Source: Shewanella piezotolerans WP3
GTDB taxonomy: Bacteria; Pseudomonadota; Gammaproteobacteria; Enterobacterales; Shewanellaceae
NCBI RefSeq assembly: GCF_000014885.1
Contig: NC_011566.1
Span: forward strand, 1,054,001 to 1,118,000
Direction: 5' to 3'
DNA length: 64,000 nucleotides
Shown piece after piece: positions 36,654 to 44,364 of the stretch. Each line of letters opens with the position of its first letter. Position 1 is the first letter of the stretch. The notes under the pieces were generated by a model. The model had not been told where the DNA came from. It saw only the letters and a program-made list of their open reading frames with translations, and ran no database searches. The translations under genes were made by a program, and so were the position numbers.

Positions 36654-36893
36654 ATGACGAATGAGCAAGTGACTGGCATTTATTTTAATGAGAGTAATCA
36701 TCGCATATGGATTATGTATACAAAGTTATATCCAGAGCGTATTGATGACGTAGATAAAGAAGAATATATGGGATTATTAAAACAATTAAGTAAAACCAAT
36801 GGAACGCGTTATGACCTCTACCAGTTGCTCTTATTCAAAAGACAAACAGAACCATGTATTTTCGGCTTTTTTGAAACATCTACGCCAAAATAA
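36654..36893 (+). CDS. Small hypothetical protein, 79 aa (doubtful)
   Basis: ATG 36654 has GAAGG just upstream and the first 50 residues look protein-like (EQVTGIYFNESNHRIWIMYT; DKEEYMGLLKQLSKTNG). The last 30 residues are read from DNA that also encodes the start of the XRE-type regulator in another frame, which casts doubt on the end. It may be a short overlapping gene leading the cassette, or chance. No family was recognised. Confidence 0.35.
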   Translation: MTNEQVTGIYFNESNHRIWIMYTKLYPERIDDVDKEEYMGLLKQLSKTNGTRYDLYQLLLFKRQTEPCIFGFFETSTPK

Positions 36894-37660
36894 TGAATTG
36901 TCGCAGGAACAGCTATGCTTGCACCTTAGGCAACATAGTAGCCTTTTCCATAATTTAGATATTATTACCGTTAGTCGTTGGGAGCGTGGTGGCAATACCG
37001 AATGCGCCAGATATAAAATCAAGCCATCCTTATTACACAAATGGTGAATATGAGATTCAAAGCTTAGATATTCACGATGATAGTTTTTACCTAGTGCTTA
37101 AGATGATTCTGAGCTACGAAGGAAATCCAAGCCTAAAATTGAAGCCTTCTCTTGAAGGTTTCTCTGACTTAAGCCGAGTCAAAATTTCCATTGCAACAAC
37201 CTCTGGTGGTCAAATTATTGGGCATGGGCTTTATTTAGAAACGTCAGCTCAAAGTGTTCTCGAACTAGTCAATATCAATAGGGACCTCAGTGAGGTTATG
37301 GATAATTGCGACCATAAAGATCGTGATGCTATGTTGGTTTTATCCTCTGCTGGGGCTACTAAACAAGTTGAAAATAGTATCATGTCAACCTATATCTACA
37401 TGTTTTCTCAAAACAGAAAATTACGTTATCTCTGTTTTAGTATTTGTGATGAAGGCTTCATAAAAAAGTTAAGTACCGCAAAACTAGAGCCGTTTAAGGT
37501 TAGAACGATGGAACTTAATGACAGGATGATAGCCATTCACTCTTTTCTACTAAGCCGTTCTGAATTAATGGCAAACCGTTTTTTACTCAAGTTAGCTGTG
37601 ATTTCACCAAAAAGATTAGTCACTTTTCTTAGTAATGATATGCAAGGAGGATGCAAATGA
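36799..37660 (+). pseudogene. XRE-type regulator with C-terminal GNAT-like half, apparently frameshifted
   Basis: The first frame (36799-37047) encodes a helix-turn-helix of the XRE type: FSAFLKHLRQNNELSQEQL followed by LDIITVSRWERGG, where family members continue as RWERG-V-x-x-P. Exactly there the continuation VAIPNAPDIKSS is in the next frame (36986-37660), which then runs 200 more residues with a compact alpha/beta look (SIATTSGGQIIGHGLYLE; FSQNRKLRYLCFSICDEGF). A 1-base insertion or 2-base deletion near 36990 would explain this. The end overlaps the start of the receiver-EAL gene (ATGA). Alternatively there are two overlapping genes. The GNAT-like reading of the second half is tentative. 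Confidence 0.55.
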
Positions 37661-38877
37661 AGGTTCTCATTGTTGATGATCAAACATTTGTGAGAGAGAT
37701 AATTAAAACAGAATTTACCATGGTGGCTCCTGATGTCAGCTTTGATTTCCATGAAGCCGATTGTGGAAATAGAGCGATTGAAATGCTCGAACAGAATAGC
37801 CTTAAGGAGCTGACTGCAATTGATTTGGTTATTGCGGATCTGAAAATGGAAAATGGCGATGGCCTCGCAATCATTAATCATATGGCGACAACGCGTAGTC
37901 GCGATATTCCACTCGCAATTGTAAGCTCTTCTGATAAACGAACACTTGAGCTGATAGGAAATATCACAAATAGCTTTAGCCTTAATTTGATAGGAGTATT
38001 TCAAAAACCTCTGGATATCAAAGATATCTACACTGCCATTTTGGCGAAGAAAATATCTCCGCGACGAGCTGAACACATCGTTGAAAACTCACCTATCTGT
38101 AATGAACAAAACATCACTTCACTGCTCAATGAAGATAATTTATTTCTGTGTTATCAGCCAAAAATTAACATAAAAACTGGTGAACTTATTGGGTTTGAAG
38201 TTTTGTCTAGGCTTTGTATTCAAGGAGATGGTTTTGTCTATCCTGATAAGTTTATTCCCTTGATAGAAAAGGCGGGGTTAAATTGTCAGTTTACTAAATT
38301 AGTGCTTAACCAAGCATTGTCTCAGTGGCATTTATTTACTGAACTGAAGCGTTATAGTTTATCGGTCAATATTAGCGCCAATGATTTACTGTCGGATGAC
38401 TTTATCAATTATGTTATTGATAAAAATCTAAGCAATTCAGATGTGAAACTCATGCTGGAGCTGACAGAGTCTCAGCAAACGATCAATCAAGATCGCTCTC
38501 TTCAAGCTATTGCAAAGTTCATTATCAACGATATCCCAATATCCCTCGATGATTTCGGTAAAAGCTACTCTACTTTTGACCGTTTAGACAGTATTCCATT
38601 TGATGAGATAAAAATTGATAAAGATTTCGTGTCAGATCTTGACACCAATGCGCAGCATCAAGCGATTGTAGAGTCGACGATTGCCTTAGCGAGTAAGCTC
38701 AAGGTCAAAGTTGTTGCTGAAGGCGTGGAAACTGTATCGGTACTGAAGGTATTGGAGGCGTTAGGATGCCATGTTGCACAAGGTTATTTTATCAGTCCTC
38801 CTATTGAAGGTCGTTATTTAATGGAGTGGATTAAAGAGTATAACCAACATCATGATTGTCAATATGCTTGCTGTTAG
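37657..38877 (+). CDS. Response regulator with receiver and EAL (c-di-GMP phosphodiesterase) domains
   Basis: ATG 37657 is chosen because AAGGAGG ends 6 bases upstream; an ATG at 37651 has no spacing. The N-terminal receiver (KVLIVDDQTFVREI; acceptor in LVIADLKMENGDG; lysine in FQKPLDIKDIY) is joined to an EAL domain. The EAL domain keeps the catalytic set: EVL in GFEVLSRLCI, Asn in NISANDLL, Glu in ELTESQ, the DD pair in SLDDFGKSYSTF, Lys in EIKIDKDFV and Glu in VVAEGVET. It should hydrolyse cyclic di-GMP when activated. Its receiver can be fed by the Hpt and hybrid kinase just downstream, in a VieA-like arrangement. Confidence 0.93.
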   Translation: MKVLIVDDQTFVREIIKTEFTMVAPDVSFDFHEADCGNRAIEMLEQNSLKELTAIDLVIADLKMENGDGLAIINHMATTRSRDIPLAIVSSSDKRTLELIGNITNSFSLNLIGVFQKPLDIKDIYTAILAKKISPRRAEHIVENSPICNEQNITSLLNEDNLFLCYQPKINIKTGELIGFEVLSRLCIQGDGFVYPDKFIPLIEKAGLNCQFTKLVLNQALSQWHLFTELKRYSLSVNISANDLLSDDFINYVIDKNLSNSDVKLMLELTESQQTINQDRSLQAIAKFIINDIPISLDDFGKSYSTFDRLDSIPFDEIKIDKDFVSDLDTNAQHQAIVESTIALASKLKVKVVAEGVETVSVLKVLEALGCHVAQGYFISPPIEGRYLMEWIKEYNQHHDCQYACC

Positions 38878-39172
38878 TCAAGGTGTTAAAGCTAAACTGC
38901 GCACTTTCTTTACTCATTTTAGTGAAGATAGTGGAAGCCATCTTTATGGCGTTCTAATGTTGGAGTTGGATAAGCTAGCTTCTGAAACGAGTCAGTTACC
39001 TTGCTCTTGCACTGATGATATTTCGGTATTACTTCATAAATACAAGGGGGTTTGTCGTTGCTTAAAAATCGACAATGAATTGCTATATAGCGATGCATTC
39101 AATAAGGTTGAGTTGCTCGAAGGTATCACTACGCTGCAAATGCTGCTTAAGGAGATTGACGGTGAAGTTTAG
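38852..39172 (+). CDS. Stand-alone histidine phosphotransfer (Hpt) protein, 106 aa
   Basis: This small helical protein carries the Hpt signature H-x-x-K-G in LLHKYKGVCRCLKIDNELL, with the active-site histidine about residue 67. Helical flanks lie on both sides (SHLYGVLMLELDKLASE; LEGITTLQMLLKEID). It overlaps the EAL gene by 26 bp and the hybrid kinase start by 11 bp, so all three are tightly coupled. The likely role is to shuttle phosphate from the receiver of the hybrid kinase to the receiver-EAL protein. The call rests on the motif, size and context, since the domain is divergent. Confidence 0.7.
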   Translation: MIVNMLAVSQGVKAKLRTFFTHFSEDSGSHLYGVLMLELDKLASETSQLPCSCTDDISVLLHKYKGVCRCLKIDNELLYSDAFNKVELLEGITTLQMLLKEIDGEV

Positions 39173-41198
39173 TCGCTTAGCTAGCTTGGCGTTTACTGTT
39201 GGTTTGATGGGTACCTTGCTGGTTGATATAGCGCTGTGGAAGCACGGGGAAGCGGAGTTAGCTAAACAGCACCAAAGTCGCGCTGAAAAGGTGTTTGAGT
39301 CTTCTAGAGAGATGTTGATCCAGCACCGCATCATGATGGATGCACTGCAGGCATTTTTTAATGCCTCTAATGAGGTAACCAAAGCTGAATTCACGCTTTT
39401 TGCGAAAGATTTACTCAAAATAAAATCGGCGATAGCGTTTACATTGGACCCGCAGTTACAACCCCAATATATATCAGATCCAGCGTTTTATGAGGCCATC
39501 GATGCAGGGGGGGCGCATACAGAACCTAATAACACTATTAGTTACGAGGTTGAAGATTTTGCGACTATCGTTATTAGTATTGATGAACCTAAACATCCCT
39601 ACTTGGTTTATGCGGTGTCATACCAAAGATTGCAGCAAAAAATGGAGGGAAATATCGACATATGTGAAAGGTTCACATTAGGAAATCGCACTCTGAGTAA
39701 CCAAGAGTGTCAAACTTATGAAGACAGGTTTTTCGCCTCGCTATTAGGGTTCCACTCAGAGCAATTTATTGATTTACCAGAATATAATACCAGTTATCGT
39801 TTAACGGTTGATAACTTACCAACAAATGCAGAGATGCTTAGCATCGCACAATTACTATTTGGTTGTACTTTAGCTGGATTGGTATTTTCACTGCTTGTCT
39901 CCTTGATGATTCAAAATCGTATTGATAAAGAAAAGCAGCGTATTGAGTCAAACTCAAAATTGGCATTATTATCAACATTAAACCATGAGATAAGGACGCC
40001 TATTAATGCCGTTTTAGGTTATGCCAATATGTTGAAAAATAAGACGAGCGGCTCAGTCGATGGTGAAGAAACACTAGATAAAATAATTTGGTCTGCAAAT
40101 TTACTGAACACTGTTGCGCAAAATACTCTGACTTATAGTAAGGCTAGTTCTGGAACTTTAAGTTTGCATTACCAAGAAGTAAATTTCCCCCTGTTTTTAA
40201 ATAAAATAGAAGATTACTATCGCGCATTTAGCGATACACATAAAAAACTTTTAAAGGTGCTGTATGTGGGAGAGATCCCTACCCATATCCTGCTAGATGA
40301 TACTAAGTTTTTCCAGTTAACAACCAATTTCATCAATAACGCATTTAAGTATAGTACTGGTGATCTGGTCATATTCAGTGTCAGAGTTCGTCCTTTCTCA
40401 TCCAATTCAACCGCAAGATTAGCTAGAGACGACAAGCCTCTAGATGGTTTTGTTCGTGTGGCTATTAAGGACTTTGGTAAGGGGATGTCTAAAGCATCAA
40501 TGACAGCGATTTCGCAACCTTTCACTACTGACTTGAAATCAAATGAAGCACTCAAGTCTGGCATAGGAATTGGTTTGTATACTTGTAAAAAGGTGATTGA
40601 AAGTGTTGGCGGGAGTATCAGGATCCGCAGCAGAAAAGATCATGGTACTTTAGTTATATTTCAGTTTCCGTTTAGGCTTAGCCGCAGAGAAACTGAGCGA
40701 TTGCCTTCCCACGATACTTCCACGATCGTTAGTGTGGATATTTCTCCAAAAAAGGAGAACAATACGTATGCCTCAAACTCAGTGATTAATCAGCACAAAG
40801 TCGCCAATGCACAGCACGTCATACTCGTTGATGATAACTGTTTTAATTTGGAGGTCTGTAAGTCAATGTTAGAAAGTAACGGATTCATTGTGATCACTGC
40901 GAAAGATGAACGAGAGGCTATAAATGCACTCGATGGGTTTTATGAAGTACACCAGCACGGCACTGAATCACCATCTCTTACAGTACTAATGGACTATATG
41001 CTTGAAGATACCGATGGCTTGACTCTGATATCGTCATTAAAGGAGTTGGGTTTTATTCGAGCAAAGTATTTTATTCTGTCAGCTAACAGCAAAGACGAAA
41101 TTCCTAGATCTGCTCAATTTCCAGAAATTCCATTTTTACAGAAGCCATTGGATATAATGGCTATTAGCACTTTGAGAGGGGAGCTGCCAACGTTTTGA
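39162..41198 (+). CDS. Hybrid sensor histidine kinase with C-terminal receiver
   Basis: GTG 39162 is the best start: AAGGAG lies 8 bases upstream and the frame then opens with a membrane helix (ASLAFTVGLMGTLLVDIAL). A periplasmic sensor of about 230 residues follows, then a second helix (LLFGCTLAGLVFSLLVSLMI). The transmitter has LNHEIRTPINAVLGYANML, NFINNAFKYS, DFGKGMS and GIGIGLYTCKK. The receiver has HVILVDDNCFN, acceptor LMDYMLEDTDG and lysine LQKPLD. No Hpt domain is fused; a separate one lies just upstream. It probably senses a periplasmic signal and controls the receiver-EAL protein. Confidence 0.9.
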   Translation: MKFSRLASLAFTVGLMGTLLVDIALWKHGEAELAKQHQSRAEKVFESSREMLIQHRIMMDALQAFFNASNEVTKAEFTLFAKDLLKIKSAIAFTLDPQLQPQYISDPAFYEAIDAGGAHTEPNNTISYEVEDFATIVISIDEPKHPYLVYAVSYQRLQQKMEGNIDICERFTLGNRTLSNQECQTYEDRFFASLLGFHSEQFIDLPEYNTSYRLTVDNLPTNAEMLSIAQLLFGCTLAGLVFSLLVSLMIQNRIDKEKQRIESNSKLALLSTLNHEIRTPINAVLGYANMLKNKTSGSVDGEETLDKIIWSANLLNTVAQNTLTYSKASSGTLSLHYQEVNFPLFLNKIEDYYRAFSDTHKKLLKVLYVGEIPTHILLDDTKFFQLTTNFINNAFKYSTGDLVIFSVRVRPFSSNSTARLARDDKPLDGFVRVAIKDFGKGMSKASMTAISQPFTTDLKSNEALKSGIGIGLYTCKKVIESVGGSIRIRSRKDHGTLVIFQFPFRLSRRETERLPSHDTSTIVSVDISPKKENNTYASNSVINQHKVANAQHVILVDDNCFNLEVCKSMLESNGFIVITAKDEREAINALDGFYEVHQHGTESPSLTVLMDYMLEDTDGLTLISSLKELGFIRAKYFILSANSKDEIPRSAQFPEIPFLQKPLDIMAISTLRGELPTF

Positions 41199-41350
41199 GG
41201 TTAAGCGCTACGAGTACAGCGAGGAGATAATTCACCTGTATTGTGAAGTCTCCTCTATTGAAGTCGTGGATGTTACATAACTCTATAGTTGATATTCCCT
41301 TACTAAGTAAAGATGGCTGATTAACCGTTACTTAGAGGGCAATAGCCAAA

Positions 41351-42210
41351 CTACATAGTCTGTTTTTTTAATACTTCATCAATGTCTGCTGCACTATGGC
41401 GCTCAGCTAATTGCTGCCACTCTTCCCCCCAGGTACAGTTAACTATTTTTCCACGTTTAACAGCAGCTCGCTCGCTAACTAACTTAGCCCAGCGTTGCAC
41501 GTGGGTATAGCTTTCGACATCAAGGAACTCGGCTGCGTTATATAGTTTACCTAGCACTAGATTACCGTACCAAGGCCAGATTGCCATATCTGCGATTGTG
41601 TAGTCTTCACCTGCAATATACTTATTGTTTGCTAATTGCTTGTCGAGTACATCGAGTTGGCGTTTTGTCTCCATGGTAAAGCGGTTAATTGGGTACTCAA
41701 ATTTTTCTGGAGCATAGGCATAAAAATGGCCAAAGCCACCGCCTAAGTACGGCGCAGATCCTTGCAGCCAAAATAACCAGTTCATGGTTTCAGTGCGGGC
41801 AGCTATCTCTGTCGGTATAAAGTGGCCAAATTTATCTGCAAGGTAAAGTAAAATGTTGCCTGATTCGAATACATTGATTGCGCTATTATCAGAGTTATCA
41901 ATGAGGGCTGGAATTTAGAGTTGGGGTTGATCTCAACAAAGCCGGATGAGAACTGGTCGCTATCGCCAATATTAATTAAGTATGCGTCGTATTCGGCACC
42001 AGATACGCCTTTTGCAAGTAACTCTTCAAGCATGATTGTCACTTTCTGGCCGTTAGGAGTTGCTAACGAGTGTAACTGTATCGGGTGTTTACCTACAGGA
42101 AGTGCCTTGTCATATCTCGCACCAGAGTCAGGGCGATTGATGCTTGCCCATTCGCCGCCATTTTCACTATCCATGGTCCAAACATTTGCTGGAGTGTATT
42201 GCTTGCTCAT
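41351..42210 (-). pseudogene. yghU: YghU-type glutathione S-transferase, frameshifted
   Basis: The first part (42210 to about 41915) encodes KQYTPANVWTMDSENGGEW and the thioredoxin-like domain to VEINPNSK. The rest (from about 41915 to 41351) encodes MNWLFWLQGSAPYLGGGF and the helical domain. Both match YghU closely, a GST-family disulfide-bond reductase. The frames join at AAATTCCAGCC near 41913-41916, where one missing A restores NPNSKIPAL. Everything else, including the end, is intact, so this is a single-base lesion or a homopolymer sequence error. Confidence 0.88.
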
Positions 42211-42418
42211 ATCAATTCCTAGGTGTTTAGCTGTCTTATTAATATGGGGTTATTTCATTCTTTTAAAAGCGTTGTGGATATAAAGATTCGTCATGAGAAA
42301 GTGCTACTTAGTCTAACTGTGGATCCAGCGTGTTTGTCACGTGAAAATGACGGCTTAGTATTTTACCAAAGAAGGTTTGAAGCCTCCTTTGGTTTGTTAG
42401 CTGTTACTGCTAATAAGG

Positions 42419-43432
42419 TTATTTGCTCGTGCTGCTGGCACCATATACAGTACACCAGTCATTCTTCATATCGATTAAGTGCCAGTTGTCCTTTTGTTTG
42501 GACTCATTAAGCGCCTTGTCTAAACGGCCTATGGATGAATCGCGGTCATACTGCCATTCACGATCGCTGTCGGTGTGATGTACTATCATTGCCATACTTG
42601 GATTATTTTGGCTGGTACTCCATTGCAACATGGCATGATCACCATCAGAGTTACCTACGGCAAGTATTGGCTTCTTACCAATGACGCGTTGAATATTTGC
42701 GACTTTTTCCTGTTTGTCATTATTTGAAACTAGCTCGCCATTTTTCACAATCACAGTATCGGCACCCACTTTAACTACGTCGTATCCAAAGCTACTGCCA
42801 ATAACATTTTCAGCTGGAATGCCATAAGCCTGCTCTGTCCAAGCCCGCATAAAGTCACTACCGCCACCCGAAACAATGTAGTTTGTAAAGCCATTGGCCT
42901 TTAAATAACTCAGCATCTCTTTCATCGGTTGGTAAGTCATATCGATATAGCTTCGGTCAAAGCGTTGATGCTTGCTCTTGGTGACCCAGCTGTGCACTAT
43001 CTGTTGAAATGCCTCTACAGTTAAGCCTGAATGCGTAGCTTGCAGTAACTCTAAGAGAGCATAGTGGTCTGCTTTCATCAATGATTCAACATCGTCCTCT
43101 AACACCCACTTGAAAGGCGTTTGGGTTTTCCATTCCGGATGCTTGCTCGCCAGCCCTTTAATCTGCTCTAAAGTAAAAACCAATTGGTAATACATAGGTT
43201 GCTCTGACCAAAGAGTGCCATCATTATCAAACACTGCGATACGGTCTTTGGTGGCGACAAAGTTTGGACTGTTCGGATTGGTTATCTCTGTTACAAACTC
43301 TGTAATTGCACTTCTACGGTCACTGTTAGCCCAAGAGGGGAGTTCACCTGCATTGGGAGGGCAGGTAACAGCAAGTGCTGAGGTGGATGATAGCGTGAGC
43401 ATAAGGAGTAAAGACAGAGATTTAAGCTTCAT
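42419..43432 (-). CDS. Periplasmic HAD-superfamily phosphatase
   Basis: The start is placed at 43432, where a signal peptide begins (MKLKSLSLLLMLTLSSTSALA), preceded by AAAGGG; the frame extends nine codons further. The mature protein has HAD motif I (VFDNDGTLWSEQP), motif II in NYIVSGGGSDF, a lysine in NDKQEKVANI and motif IV in AVGNSDGDHAML. These indicate a magnesium-dependent acid phosphatase, exported to the periplasm. Related proteins are often labelled phosphoserine phosphatase-like; the substrate here is unknown. It is monocistronic. Confidence 0.87.
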   Translation of the reverse strand: MKLKSLSLLLMLTLSSTSALAVTCPPNAGELPSWANSDRRSAITEFVTEITNPNSPNFVATKDRIAVFDNDGTLWSEQPMYYQLVFTLEQIKGLASKHPEWKTQTPFKWVLEDDVESLMKADHYALLELLQATHSGLTVEAFQQIVHSWVTKSKHQRFDRSYIDMTYQPMKEMLSYLKANGFTNYIVSGGGSDFMRAWTEQAYGIPAENVIGSSFGYDVVKVGADTVIVKNGELVSNNDKQEKVANIQRVIGKKPILAVGNSDGDHAMLQWSTSQNNPSMAMIVHHTDSDREWQYDRDSSIGRLDKALNESKQKDNWHLIDMKNDWCTVYGASSTSK

Positions 43433-43692
43433 AAAATAACCCTTTAAGTTTGGTGTCATCCCAGTTAAACAGATATAACTGCCGAAAAAAACAGGGGAAT
43501 TTCCTAGTTTGTTGACAATAACTAAAGCTGCAAATAGCTATTAAATCAAGTGCCTTAACAATATAAGCTTAAAACAATTCTGGGGCTCAAATGTGCTAAG
43601 TGCAAATCAACCTTTAATCGCGTTAAAATGGAGCCAATAAGACGCCGCTAGTAGCGAGCGTAGCCTTGCTAAGATAAAGAGAGTATATAAAG

Positions 43693-43941
43693 ATGAGTGA
43701 TGAACAAAGTGTGATTGATAGCCTAAACAAACTGGAAGCTTTTCTCCTTTCTGTTGAAAATGGTGGCTTAGGCCTCGTAGGTGTCGAGGGGGTGGGAATG
43801 GCTACTAATAACGCCGATGGGCGTCACTTTGTTGCGGTTTTTGATCATAATCATAAGCTACTGCATGCTCGCTGGATCACCGATGAAATTTTTGTCACTG
43901 GCAAGGAGATGGTTCGTCACGGAGTAAAGGGCAAACACTAA
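43693..43941 (+). CDS. Small hypothetical protein, 82 aa
   Basis: AAAGAGAG lies upstream of ATG 43693. The sequence has a helical start (SVIDSLNKLEAFLLSVENGG), then a glycine-rich turn and a beta-like half (RHFVAVFDHNHKLLHARWI). It ends in TGKEMVRHGVKGKH. It looks like a folded soluble protein but no family was recognised. It is monocistronic with a hairpin downstream. Confidence 0.6.
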   Translation: MSDEQSVIDSLNKLEAFLLSVENGGLGLVGVEGVGMATNNADGRHFVAVFDHNHKLLHARWITDEIFVTGKEMVRHGVKGKH

Positions 43942-43968
43942 TTGAGCACTGCTATCGGTATAAACTCA

Positions 43969-43999
43969 GAGCCGGGGCCGTAGTTGCTTCGGCTTTTTT
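43969..43999 (+). terminator. Hairpin terminator after the 82-aa gene
   Basis: AGCCG and CGGCT pair around a long loop and are followed by TTTTTT, 28 bp after the stop. The stem is short, so efficiency is uncertain. Confidence 0.5.
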
Positions 44000-44118
44000 G
44001 CTCTAGAAGCTTGTTCAGTGCATAGACTTTTTGGTCAAGTGATAGGCTGGGCTAAATGGCACTAACCTTTTATCTGTTCTATGGTTTAAGCAGTTATTTT
44101 CGTTAGGAAGACGCTAAT

Positions 44119-44250
44119 ATGCTTAAACAAGGACGTTGGTCGATAAAGCAATTGCTGGCCGTCGGTAGTGTGTCAATATTTATACTGCTGGCGGTTGATA
44201 TTGCACTGACTCATTTTGTATCAAATACTAAACTTGCCAATCTGCACTGA
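44119..44250 (+). pseudogene. Short membrane-anchor ORF, possible truncated sensory protein
   Basis: ATG 44119 is preceded by AGGAAG at good spacing. The 43-residue frame has a basic start (LKQGRWSIKQLLAVG) and one membrane helix (SVSIFILLAVDIALTHFV), then stops. This resembles the N-terminal anchor of a chemoreceptor or sensory kinase whose remainder has been lost, but it could be a genuine tiny membrane protein. Confidence 0.3.
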
Positions 44251-44273
44251 TCCGCTTTATCAACTTACAAGCG

Positions 44274-44319
44274 AAAAAAAGCCAACAGTTGTTAATGATA
44301 AACAGCTGTCGGCATTTTT
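44274..44319. terminator. Bidirectional terminator upstream of the PepO stop
   Basis: GCCAACAGTTGTT and AACAGCTGTCGGC pair over 13 positions with two G-T pairs. A runs on the left and T runs on the right give a T tract in both directions. It lies 46 bp beyond the stop of the minus-strand peptidase gene. Confidence 0.75.
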
Positions 44320-44364
44320 AATTACCGTGAACAGATACTATCTAGTATCAGCCGTATTCGTTAA

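Noticed and set aside
37537..38076. 179-codon minus-strand frame over the receiver-EAL gene
   Set aside because: It lies opposite conserved receiver motifs and has no family or initiation features.
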